A stretch of 64,000 nucleotides of DNA. Source: Micromonospora ferruginea (lineage in GTDB: Bacteria; Actinomycetota; Actinomycetes; Mycobacteriales; Micromonosporaceae). The stretch is from positions 2,600,001-2,664,000 of the forward strand of contig NZ_CP059322.2 in NCBI RefSeq assembly GCF_013694245.2, written 5' to 3'. Shown here one piece after another: positions 1 through 6,736 of the stretch (the stretch's first letter is position 1; each line of letters begins with the position of its first letter). The notes below the pieces were generated by a model, which saw only the letters and a program-made list of their open reading frames with translations, was not told the DNA's origin and ran no database searches. The position numbers and the translations under genes were made by a program.

Positions 1-206
1 TGCGCGACCTGCTCCGCCTCCTGCTCCCGGAACGGGACGGTGGCGCCGCGGCCGGCGATGTCGAAGGGGGACAGCCCGGCGGCGTGCGCCGGGGTGGCGG
101 TGGAGGTCAACGCCACGACGGTCAGTGTCGAGGCGGCGAGCGCGGCGGCGGCCAGGGCCGCCAGTCCGGTACGGCGGTGGCGGTGCGGGGTGCGGTGCTC
201 GGCCAT
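1..206 (-). CDS. Secreted beta-helix glycanase, N-terminal fragment (gene runs off the left edge)
   Basis: Only the first 68 codons are inside the window. They start at ATG and encode an Arg/His-rich n-region, a long Ala/Leu hydrophobic core and an ATPAHAA signal-peptidase-like end, so the product is exported. The mature part begins GLSPFDIAGRGATVPFREQE. The GRGA...EQEAE stretch resembles the mature start of the GH87-like protein at 6737-8764 (GRGARVDYLEQEAE), so this is probably a second enzyme of that type. It lies downstream of the GH13/ABC operon in the same direction, with a hairpin between them, which suits a co-regulated alpha-glucan enzyme. The catalytic part cannot be seen. Confidence 0.7.
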   Translation of the reverse strand, partial: MAEHRTPHRHRRTGLAALAAAALAASTLTVVALTSTATPAHAAGLSPFDIAGRGATVPFREQEAEQVA

Positions 207-330
207 GCGGGGTGTGCTCCCTTTCGTCGGTGGCCAGGTCCCCCGTTCGTGGCGGTGCTCCTGTCTCCTTTCCTCCCCAGGTGTTCCGGCGGCGGCCGGG
301 ACGGGCCGCCGGTCGTTGGTGCGGCGCGGT

Positions 331-362
331 GACGCCGGCGGCGGGACGGAGCCGCCGGCGTC
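331..362 (-). terminator. Hairpin terminator after the alpha-glucosidase gene
   Basis: Perfect 12-bp arms GACGCCGGCGGC and GCCGCCGGCGTC surround an 8-nt loop, just past the stop of the GH13 gene. There is no T-run, as is common for high-GC actinobacterial terminators. It separates the operon from the next secreted enzyme. Confidence 0.6.
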
Positions 363-370
363 GCCGCGGT

Positions 371-2008
371 TCAGCGCGATCCGGTACGCAGCCAGACCGC
401 GGTGTCCGGAGGCAACCGGTCGTCGTCGAGTGGCCCGCTGGCCAGCAGCAGGCTCTCGTGCGCGGGCAGCGGCACCGCCTCGTCGCCGAGGTTGACCAGG
501 CAGGTGAACCCGGGTTCGCGGGCGAACGCGAGCACCCGGCCGGGGGCGGGCAGCCAGGTCAGCGCGCCGTCACCGAGCGCCGGCTCGGTCCGGCGGCACG
601 CCAGCGCGGCCCGGTACAGCTCCAGCATCGAGTGCGGGTCGCCGGTCTGGACGCGAACCGTGCGGTCCTTCCAGTCCGCCGGCTGCGGCAGCCACGGCGC
701 GGCGGATGCGCCCTCGGGACTGAACCCGAACGGCGGGTCGTCGCCCTGCCAGGGCAGCGGCACCCGGCAGCCGTCGCGGCCCGGGTCGACCCGCCCGGAG
801 CGTTCCCACATCGGGTCCTGGCGCAGCGCGTACGGGATGTCCTCGACCTCCCACAGCCCCAGTTCCTCGCCCTGGTAGACGTAGGCGGCGCCGGGCAGCG
901 CCAGGCAGAGCAGCGCGGCGGCCCGGGCCCGGCGGGTGCCCAACTCCAGGTCGGTGGGGGTGCCCTCACGCTTGGCCGCGAAGCTGAACCGGGTGTCGGC
1001 CCGGCCGTAGCGGGTGACGTGCCGGGTGACGTCGTGGTTGGACAGCACCCAGGTGGCCGGCGCGCCGACCGGGGCGTGCGCGGCGAGCGTGCCGTCGATG
1101 CTCTCCCGCAGCGCCGTGGCGTCCCAGGCGCAGCCGAGGAAGTCGAAGTTGAACGCGGTGTGCAGCTCGTCCGGCCGCAGGTAGTTCGCGAAGCGCTGCC
1201 GGTCCGGTAGCCACACCTCGCCGACCAGCGCCCGCTCCCCCGGGTAGCTGTCGGCGATCCGCCGCCAGGCGCGGTAGACGTCGTGCACGCCGTCCTGGTC
1301 GCGGAACGGGTGCGGGCGGTCCGGGTGGACCTCGGGCAGCGTGCCGTCCTTGACCAGCAGGCCGGCCGAGTCGATGCGGATGCCGTCCACGCCCCGGTCG
1401 AACCAGAACCGCAGGACGTCCTCGAACTCCGCGCGCACCCGGGGGTGGTCCCAGTTGAAGTCGGGCTGCTGCGGGGCGAACAGGTGCAGGTACCAGTCGC
1501 CGGGGGTGCCGTCCGGGTCGGTGGTGCGGGTCCAGGTGGGGCCGCCGAACTCGCCGGTCCAGTCGGTGGGCGGGAGGTCGCCGCCCGGGCCACGCCCGGC
1601 GCGGAACCAGAACAGCTCCCGCTCCGGCGCGTCCGGGCCGCCGGCCAGCGCCGCCCGGAACCACGGGTGCGCGTCCGAGCAGTGGTTGGGCACCACGTCG
1701 ACGATGGTCCGGATGCCGGACGCGTGCGCCTCGGTGATCAGCGCCTCGACCTCGCCGAGCGTGCCGAAGACCGGGTCGATGTCGCGGTAGTCGGACACGT
1801 CGTAGCCGGCGTCGGCCATCGGCGACGGGTACCAGGGGCTGAACCAGATCGCGTCGACGCCGAGCGCGGCGAGGTGGTCGAGGCGGGACCGGATGCCGGC
1901 GACGTCGCCGATCCCGTCGCCGTTGCCGTCGGCGAAGCTGCGCGGGTAGACCTGGTAGATCACCGCTGAGCGCCACCACGGGCTGCTGTCGACGATGGAC
2001 ACGGGCAC
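371..2008 (-). CDS. GH13 alpha-glucosidase (oligo-1,6-/alpha-glucosidase type)
   Basis: A 545-residue protein without a signal peptide, so probably an intracellular exo-acting enzyme that cuts imported alpha-gluco-oligosaccharides to glucose. The GH13 (beta/alpha)8 signature is complete: YQVYPRSFADGNGDGIGD near the N-terminus, DVVPNH near 104-109, the nucleophile Asp213 in GIRIDSA, acid/base Glu264 in LVGEVW, and Asp326 in LSNHDVTRH. The length is typical of the family. It is last in the operon, 46 bp after the second permease gene, the usual place for the hydrolase of a CUT1 importer. Two GTG starts lie 6 bp apart (2008 and 2002); the second has better spacing from a weak AGG. Exact linkage preference (alpha-1,4, 1,6 or 1,3) cannot be read from the sequence; the GH87-like neighbour hints at alpha-1,3. 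Confidence 0.92.
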   Translation of the reverse strand: MPVSIVDSSPWWRSAVIYQVYPRSFADGNGDGIGDVAGIRSRLDHLAALGVDAIWFSPWYPSPMADAGYDVSDYRDIDPVFGTLGEVEALITEAHASGIRTIVDVVPNHCSDAHPWFRAALAGGPDAPERELFWFRAGRGPGGDLPPTDWTGEFGGPTWTRTTDPDGTPGDWYLHLFAPQQPDFNWDHPRVRAEFEDVLRFWFDRGVDGIRIDSAGLLVKDGTLPEVHPDRPHPFRDQDGVHDVYRAWRRIADSYPGERALVGEVWLPDRQRFANYLRPDELHTAFNFDFLGCAWDATALRESIDGTLAAHAPVGAPATWVLSNHDVTRHVTRYGRADTRFSFAAKREGTPTDLELGTRRARAAALLCLALPGAAYVYQGEELGLWEVEDIPYALRQDPMWERSGRVDPGRDGCRVPLPWQGDDPPFGFSPEGASAAPWLPQPADWKDRTVRVQTGDPHSMLELYRAALACRRTEPALGDGALTWLPAPGRVLAFAREPGFTCLVNLGDEAVPLPAHESLLLASGPLDDDRLPPDTAVWLRTGSR

Positions 2009-2054
2009 CTGCTTTCTGCGGGTCGGTTCTGATGCGGCGGGCGGCGGCAGCCGG

Positions 2055-2942
2055 TCAGCCCTTGAGGCCGCCGGTGGTCAGGCCGGACATGATGTTCCGT
2101 TGGAAGATCAGGAACAGCACGACGGTGGGGACCGCGGCGATGACCGAGGCGGCGATCACCACGTTCATCGGGGTGCCGCCGGCGAAGGTGTAGATGCCGA
2201 CGCTGACCGTGCGCGTCTCCGGTGACGGCATGACCAGCTTCGGCCAGAGGAAGTCCTTCCAGACCGCGGTCACCGCGAAGATCGCCACCACGCCGAGGAT
2301 CGGGCGGGACATCGGCAGGACGATCGACCAGAGGGTGCGCAGCGGCGAGGCGCCGTCCATCACCGCGGCCGACATCAGGTCCTCGGGGATCGAGTCGAAG
2401 AAGCGCTTGAGCAGGAAGATGTTGAACGCGTTGGCGACCAGCGGCAGCCAGATCGCGAACGGCGAGTCGAGCAGGTTGACGTGCACGATCGGCAGGTCGA
2501 GCACGGTCACGTACTGCGGGACGATCAGCACCATCGCCGGGATCATCAGCGTCGCCAGCATCATGCCGAGGATCAGCCCGCCGAGCACCGGGCGCAGCTT
2601 CGACAACGCGTACGCGGCGGCGGTGTCGAACACCAACTGGAACAGCACCGCGCCCATCGCGTAGTAGAACGTGTTGAACAGCAGCTTCGCCAGGGCGAGG
2701 TTGTTCCAGGCGTCGACGTAGTTCTGCGGCTGCGGATCACGCGGGAACAGCGACGGCGGTGTCTGCGCGATCTCCTGGCCGCTCTTGAGCGCGCCGGTGA
2801 CCATCCAGTAGAGCGGGCCGAGGAAGACCAGCGTGAACGCCGCCACCACGACGGCGAGCACGGCCCAGTAGAGGACCCGGCCACGTCCGCGCCGCAGTTG
2901 GGCCGGAGAGATGAGGGTACGGGTGGTGGAGTCGACGGCCAT
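2055..2942 (-). CDS. ABC sugar transporter permease, MalG type
   Basis: A 295-residue inner-membrane permease of the CUT1 carbohydrate importer family. It has about six hydrophobic segments, and the EAA-like loop is seen as AAVMDGASPLRTLWSIVLPMSRP, the contact site for the ATPase. The C-terminus ends GLTTGGLKG, a usual ending for MalG-like proteins. Its ATG begins 3 bp after the stop of the first permease, so translation is probably coupled. No ATPase gene is present in the locus. As in many actinobacteria, a shared MsiK-type ATPase encoded elsewhere probably powers it. Confidence 0.93.
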   Translation of the reverse strand: MAVDSTTRTLISPAQLRRGRGRVLYWAVLAVVVAAFTLVFLGPLYWMVTGALKSGQEIAQTPPSLFPRDPQPQNYVDAWNNLALAKLLFNTFYYAMGAVLFQLVFDTAAAYALSKLRPVLGGLILGMMLATLMIPAMVLIVPQYVTVLDLPIVHVNLLDSPFAIWLPLVANAFNIFLLKRFFDSIPEDLMSAAVMDGASPLRTLWSIVLPMSRPILGVVAIFAVTAVWKDFLWPKLVMPSPETRTVSVGIYTFAGGTPMNVVIAASVIAAVPTVVLFLIFQRNIMSGLTTGGLKG

Positions 2943-2945
2943 GTC

Positions 2946-3905
2946 CTAGTCCTGCCTCGCGGTCAGTCGCACGTAGACGGCGGAGAACCCGGCCAGCACC
3001 ACCAGCATGATCACGCCGAGCGCGGCGGCGCCGTTGAGGTCGTTCTGGAAGAACCCGTGCTGGTAGATCAGATACGCCACCGAGGTCGCCGAGTCCTGCG
3101 TGCCGGCGCCGTTGGCGAGGATCAGCGGCTCGGTGAACACCTGCATGGTGGCCACGATCTGGAGCATCGCCAGCAGCGCCAGGATCAGCCGGGTCTGCGG
3201 GATCGTCACGTGCACGATCCGCCGCCACACGCCCGCGCCGTCGATCTCGGCGGCCTCGTACAGCTCGCCGGGGATGTTCTGCAGGGCGGCCAGGTAGATC
3301 AGCACGGCGCCGCCCATGTTCATCCAGGTCGACGCCAGCACCATGGCCGGCATCGTCATGGTCGGCGACTGCATCCACTCCGACGTGGGCAGACCCAGCG
3401 CGGTGAGCACCGCGTTGAACAGTCCCGCCTCACTCGGGTCGTACGCGTAGAACTTGAACAGGAACAGCGCGGACGCCGGCGGCAGCATCACCGGCAGGTA
3501 GACCAGCACCCGCAGGTAGCCCTTGGCGTGGCGCAGCTCGTTGAGCAGGATCGCCACGAAGAACGGCACGGCGTAGCCGAGCACGAGCGCCAGCCCGGTG
3601 AAGACGAACGTGTTCTTCCAGGCCGTCCAGAAGCTCGGGTCGGCGACGATCCGGGCGTAGTTGTCCCAGCCGACCCAGGTGGTCTCGCCGCGCCGGGTGC
3701 GCTGGAAGCTCATCACCACGCCGCGGACCATCGGATACCAGGAGAAGACGGCGAAGCACGCGACCGCGCCGATGAGGAACGTGTGCCCGGTGAGGTTGTC
3801 CCGTACCTTCCGGCCGAGCCCGGCCCGACGCGCGGCGATCTGCCGCGGCGGCGGTGCGGGACGGCCGGGCCGGCGGGTGGCACCCGGGGCGGTGGTGAGC
3901 GCCAA
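2946..3905 (-). CDS. ABC sugar transporter permease, MalF type
   Basis: The first permease of the importer, about 319 residues, with a basic Pro/Arg-rich cytoplasmic head (about 1-45) and six predicted membrane segments. The EAA loop reads YEAAEIDGAGVWRRIVHVTIPQTR. A longer reading frame runs to 3953, but the only good ribosome site is GCAGGAG five bases before a TTG at 3905-3903, so a TTG start (ALTTAPGATRR...) is preferred. It sits between the binding-protein gene (57 bp gap) and MalG (3 bp gap). The likely substrate is an alpha-gluco-oligosaccharide, inferred from the neighbours. Confidence 0.9.
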   Translation of the reverse strand: MALTTAPGATRRPGRPAPPPRQIAARRAGLGRKVRDNLTGHTFLIGAVACFAVFSWYPMVRGVVMSFQRTRRGETTWVGWDNYARIVADPSFWTAWKNTFVFTGLALVLGYAVPFFVAILLNELRHAKGYLRVLVYLPVMLPPASALFLFKFYAYDPSEAGLFNAVLTALGLPTSEWMQSPTMTMPAMVLASTWMNMGGAVLIYLAALQNIPGELYEAAEIDGAGVWRRIVHVTIPQTRLILALLAMLQIVATMQVFTEPLILANGAGTQDSATSVAYLIYQHGFFQNDLNGAAALGVIMLVVLAGFSAVYVRLTARQD

Positions 3906-3962
3906 GGCGACTCCTGCGGTAGGGGGTGGGGGCCGGTCGGGGCCGGCCCCCACCCGGTCGGG

Positions 3963-5339
3963 TCAGCTTCCGGCGGCCAGGAGCTGGTTGACCTTGTCCT
4001 CGGCGGTCTTGAGCAGGGCGTCGACGTTCGCGTTCGGGTTCGTCAACACCCCGGACATCGCGGCGTCGAGCACCGCGTAGATGGCCTGGGCGTTGCGCGG
4101 CTCACCCTTGATCGGCACCGGGTTGGCCTCGAAGGCCGTGAAGTTGGTGGTGTCCACGTTGGCGTTGGCCTTGCGCAGGTCCAGCTCCTGCTTCTGCGCG
4201 TCGCTGCCGTTGGTGAACAGCAGCGGCTGGGGCAGGCCCACCGGGTAGTTCTGCGGCTTGGCCCGGACGTAGTCGAACTGGCCCTTGCCGGGGGTGAGCT
4301 TCTGGTAGGCGATCCACTTGAGACCGGCCTTGACCTGCTCGGGCGACAGACCCTTCTTGAAGAAGTAGCCCTCGCCGCCGCCGAGCGTCGCCTTGGCCGG
4401 CCCGTCCTGGCCGGGCAGCGGGCCCATCGCCCAGTCCTGGTACTTGCCCTGGAACTGGCTGACGATCGCCTGGGTGGCGTCGGGCGCGCCGATGAACATG
4501 CCGACCTTGCCGGCGCCGGCGTTGGTCAGCAGGTCACCCCACTGCAGGAGCTGGCGGCTGCCCATGCTGTTGTCGCCGTAGCGCATGTCCTTGAGGTTCT
4601 GCAGGACCTGCTTGCCCATCGGGTTGTTGAAGTCGGCCTTCTTGCCGTCGGCGCTGAGCACCTGGCCGCCCTGCGAGTAGAGCAGTGAGGTGAAGTGCCA
4701 GCCGCCGGTGTTGCCGGCGCTGTACTCGGAGTAGCCGGCGACGCCGCCGCCGAGCGCGGAGATCTTCTTCGCCGCGGTCCGCACCTCGGCCCACGTCTTC
4801 GGCGGGTTGGCCGCGTCGAGCCCGGCGCGCTGGAACAGCGCCTTGTTGTAGATCAGGCCCATCGAGTAGTTCTTCACCGGTACGCCGTAGAGCTTGCCGC
4901 CGTCGGTGAAGACCTCCTTGAGCGCCGGGTCGACGCTGTCCCAGGTGGGGACGCTGTCCTTGCCGACGTGGTCGGTGATGTCCATCGCCTGACCGGAGTC
5001 CAGCACCTGCTGGAGGTCGGTCATGTAGCCGTAGAAGACGTCGGTGACGGTGCCGCCGGCGAGGCGGGCGGTGAAGTCCGGCGGGTTGTTGCACTGCTCG
5101 CCGACGCTGACGCTCTTGACCACGATGTTCGGGTTCTGCCGCTGGAACTCGGCGACGTCGTCGTTCCAGTTCTTCAGCAGTTCCTTCTGCGCGCCGACCG
5201 GCTGGCAGTCGACCGTGATGGTGACCTTGCCGCCTGCGTCGGCGGAGTCGTCGCTCTTGGTGGAACACGCCGCGAGGCTGAGCCCGAGGCCGGCCGCGAG
5301 CGCCGCGGCCGCGACCTTCCGATACTGCGGTACGGACAT
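3963..5339 (-). CDS. Sugar-binding lipoprotein of the alpha-glucoside ABC importer
   Basis: A 458-residue extracytoplasmic solute-binding protein of the CUT1 (MalE/AglE-like) family. The signal peptide ends in a lipobox LSLAAC with Cys25 as the lipidation site, and the mature start STKSDDSADAGG is a flexible tether. The body has the usual fold signature (FQRQNPNIVVK, AMDITDHV, YSMGLIYNKALFQRAGL). The start is set by GAAGGG about 8 bases upstream of ATG 5339; a longer frame upstream lacks support. It is the first gene of the importer operon, and the promoter and a TTGCAA half-operator lie just upstream. Substrate is inferred as malto-, isomalto- or nigero-oligosaccharide. Confidence 0.93.
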   Translation of the reverse strand: MSVPQYRKVAAAALAAGLGLSLAACSTKSDDSADAGGKVTITVDCQPVGAQKELLKNWNDDVAEFQRQNPNIVVKSVSVGEQCNNPPDFTARLAGGTVTDVFYGYMTDLQQVLDSGQAMDITDHVGKDSVPTWDSVDPALKEVFTDGGKLYGVPVKNYSMGLIYNKALFQRAGLDAANPPKTWAEVRTAAKKISALGGGVAGYSEYSAGNTGGWHFTSLLYSQGGQVLSADGKKADFNNPMGKQVLQNLKDMRYGDNSMGSRQLLQWGDLLTNAGAGKVGMFIGAPDATQAIVSQFQGKYQDWAMGPLPGQDGPAKATLGGGEGYFFKKGLSPEQVKAGLKWIAYQKLTPGKGQFDYVRAKPQNYPVGLPQPLLFTNGSDAQKQELDLRKANANVDTTNFTAFEANPVPIKGEPRNAQAIYAVLDAAMSGVLTNPNANVDALLKTAEDKVNQLLAAGS

Positions 5340-5411
5340 CTGTCCATCCCTTCGGGAACGGGTATATCGATGGATTTCACTGAGGTGCGGGAACCGCTGG
5401 TGGGTGGAGTC

Positions 5412-5440
5412 AATGTAGCGACGCCGACTCTTCACAGCAA
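5412..5440 (-). promoter_or_regulatory. Predicted promoter of the sugar importer operon
   Basis: On the minus strand a -35-like TTGCTG (5435-5440) and a -10-like TACATT (5412-5417) are separated by 17 bp, about 75 bp before the binding-protein start. The -35 lies inside CCTTGCTG, which resembles half of the CTTGCAAG core upstream of lacI. A further TTGCAA occurs at 5472-5477. This is pattern recognition only. Confidence 0.45.
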
Positions 5441-5514
5441 GGTTTCGACCTGATGACGAAAGAACACGACTTTGCAACGGCTGATCGCGACGGTCGCCAC
5501 CGAGCGCACGAAAA

Positions 5515-5544
5515 GGCCGTCGACCGCGGGAGCGGTCGACGGCC
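5515..5544 (-). terminator. Rho-independent terminator of the LacI regulator gene
   Basis: Perfect 13-bp arms GGCCGTCGACCGC and GCGGTCGACGGCC with a 4-nt loop, followed on the minus strand by TTTT. It begins 15 bp past the lacI-type gene stop and isolates that gene from the importer operon downstream. Confidence 0.85.
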
Positions 5545-5559
5545 GGGTGGCGCGCGGGA

Positions 5560-6561
5560 TCAGGTACGGGGTGCGGGGGCGGTGGAGCCGCGTACCACCA
5601 GCTCGGGTTCGAAGAGCAGCTCGTCGTGCAGTACGCCGGCCCCCTCGATCTGGGTGACCAGCAGGTCGACCGCGGCCTGGCCCATCGTCTCGATCGGCTG
5701 CCGTACCGTGGTCAGCGGCGGGTCGGTGCAGGTCATGAACGCCGAGTCGTCGAAGCCCACCACCGACACGTCGGCCGGGACCGCGCGACCGAGCCGCCGG
5801 GCGGCCCGGATGGTGCCCAGCGCCAGCACGTCGCTGGCGCAGACGATGCCGGTCACGCCGCGTTCGAGCAGCTTCGTCGCGGCCACCCGGGCGCCCTCCA
5901 TGGAGAAGCTGGAGCGCTCGACGTAGCCGCGGTCCTCGCCCCAGTCGGCGGCCCGGACCATGGCGTCCAGCTTGCGTCGCGACGGCACGTGGTCCTCCGG
6001 GCCGAGCACCATGCCGATCGTCTCGTGCCCGAGCGAGCGCAGGTGCCCGTACGCCTGCTCGACCGCGACCGCGTCGTCGGTGGACACCCGCGGGAAGCCC
6101 AGCTCCTCGACGCCGGCGTTGACCAGCACGACGGGCAGGCCCCGGTCGGTCAGCCGCCGGTAGTGCTCGTGCGACGCGTCGGCCAGCGCGTACGAGCCGC
6201 CGGCGAAGATGACGCCGCTGACCTGGTGGTCGAGCAGCATCTCCACGTAACCGGACTCGGGCACGCCGCCGATGGTGCGGGCGCAGAGCGCCGGGGTGAA
6301 GCCCCGTTGGGCGAGGGAGCCGGTGACCACCTCGGCCAGCGCCGGGAAGATCGGGTTCTGCAGCTCCGGCAACACCAGGCCGACCAGCCGGGCCCGCTCC
6401 CCGCGCAGCTTCGTCGGGCGCTCGTAGCCGAGCACGTCGAGCGCCGTCAGCACCGCCGTGCGGGTCGCCTCGGACACCCCGCCCCGGCCGTTGAGCACTC
6501 GGCTCACGGTCGCCTCGCTGACGCCCGCCTTGCGGGCCACCTCGGTCAAGCGCTTCGTCAC
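5560..6561 (-). CDS. LacI-family transcriptional regulator (alpha-glucoside/maltose type)
   Basis: A 333-residue repressor. The N-terminal helix-turn-helix TEVARKAGVSEATVSRVLNG (about 6-25) and the hinge-helix region are followed by a periplasmic-binding-protein-like effector domain (GLVLPELQNPIFPALAEVV..., VVGFDDSAFMTCTDPPLTTVRQP). It starts at GTG 6561 and is divergent from the GH87-like gene. The intergenic gap holds a perfect TTCTTGCAAGAA palindrome, which matches the CTTGCAAG core known for actinobacterial maltose regulators of this family, so it probably controls itself, the divergent glucanase and perhaps the importer. The inducer is presumably an oligosaccharide from the imported substrate (inference). 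Confidence 0.93.
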   Translation of the reverse strand: MTKRLTEVARKAGVSEATVSRVLNGRGGVSEATRTAVLTALDVLGYERPTKLRGERARLVGLVLPELQNPIFPALAEVVTGSLAQRGFTPALCARTIGGVPESGYVEMLLDHQVSGVIFAGGSYALADASHEHYRRLTDRGLPVVLVNAGVEELGFPRVSTDDAVAVEQAYGHLRSLGHETIGMVLGPEDHVPSRRKLDAMVRAADWGEDRGYVERSSFSMEGARVAATKLLERGVTGIVCASDVLALGTIRAARRLGRAVPADVSVVGFDDSAFMTCTDPPLTTVRQPIETMGQAAVDLLVTQIEGAGVLHDELLFEPELVVRGSTAPAPRT

Positions 6562-6581
6562 GGCGGCAATCGTACGTCAGA

Positions 6582-6593
6582 TTCTTGCAAGAA
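6582..6593. promoter_or_regulatory. LacI-type operator TTCTTGCAAGAA between the regulator and the glucanase
   Basis: A perfect 12-bp palindrome centred between 6587 and 6588, 20 bp before the regulator start. For lacI it would fall between a possible -35 (TTCATT) and -10 (TACGAT), so binding would block the regulator's own promoter. The central CG dinucleotide and TTGCAA core are classical LacI-family features. Confidence 0.75.
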
Positions 6594-6736
6594 ATGAACA
6601 GCGGCTCGGTCCGGTTTCGGTCATGCCGACGCGTCTGCTGCTCGAAAGATCTGGGCATATTGATGCTTGAATGACGACAGAGTTCAGGAATAACATGGCC
6701 GCCACCGTCCACTCCCCCGAGAAAGTGGGTGCTCCG

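Noticed and set aside
2481-4688. Long plus-strand open frame of 735 codons opposite the permease and binding-protein genes
   Set aside because: It is the antisense of three clear genes; its His/Gln/Arg-rich translation is typical of high-GC shadow frames and has no domains.
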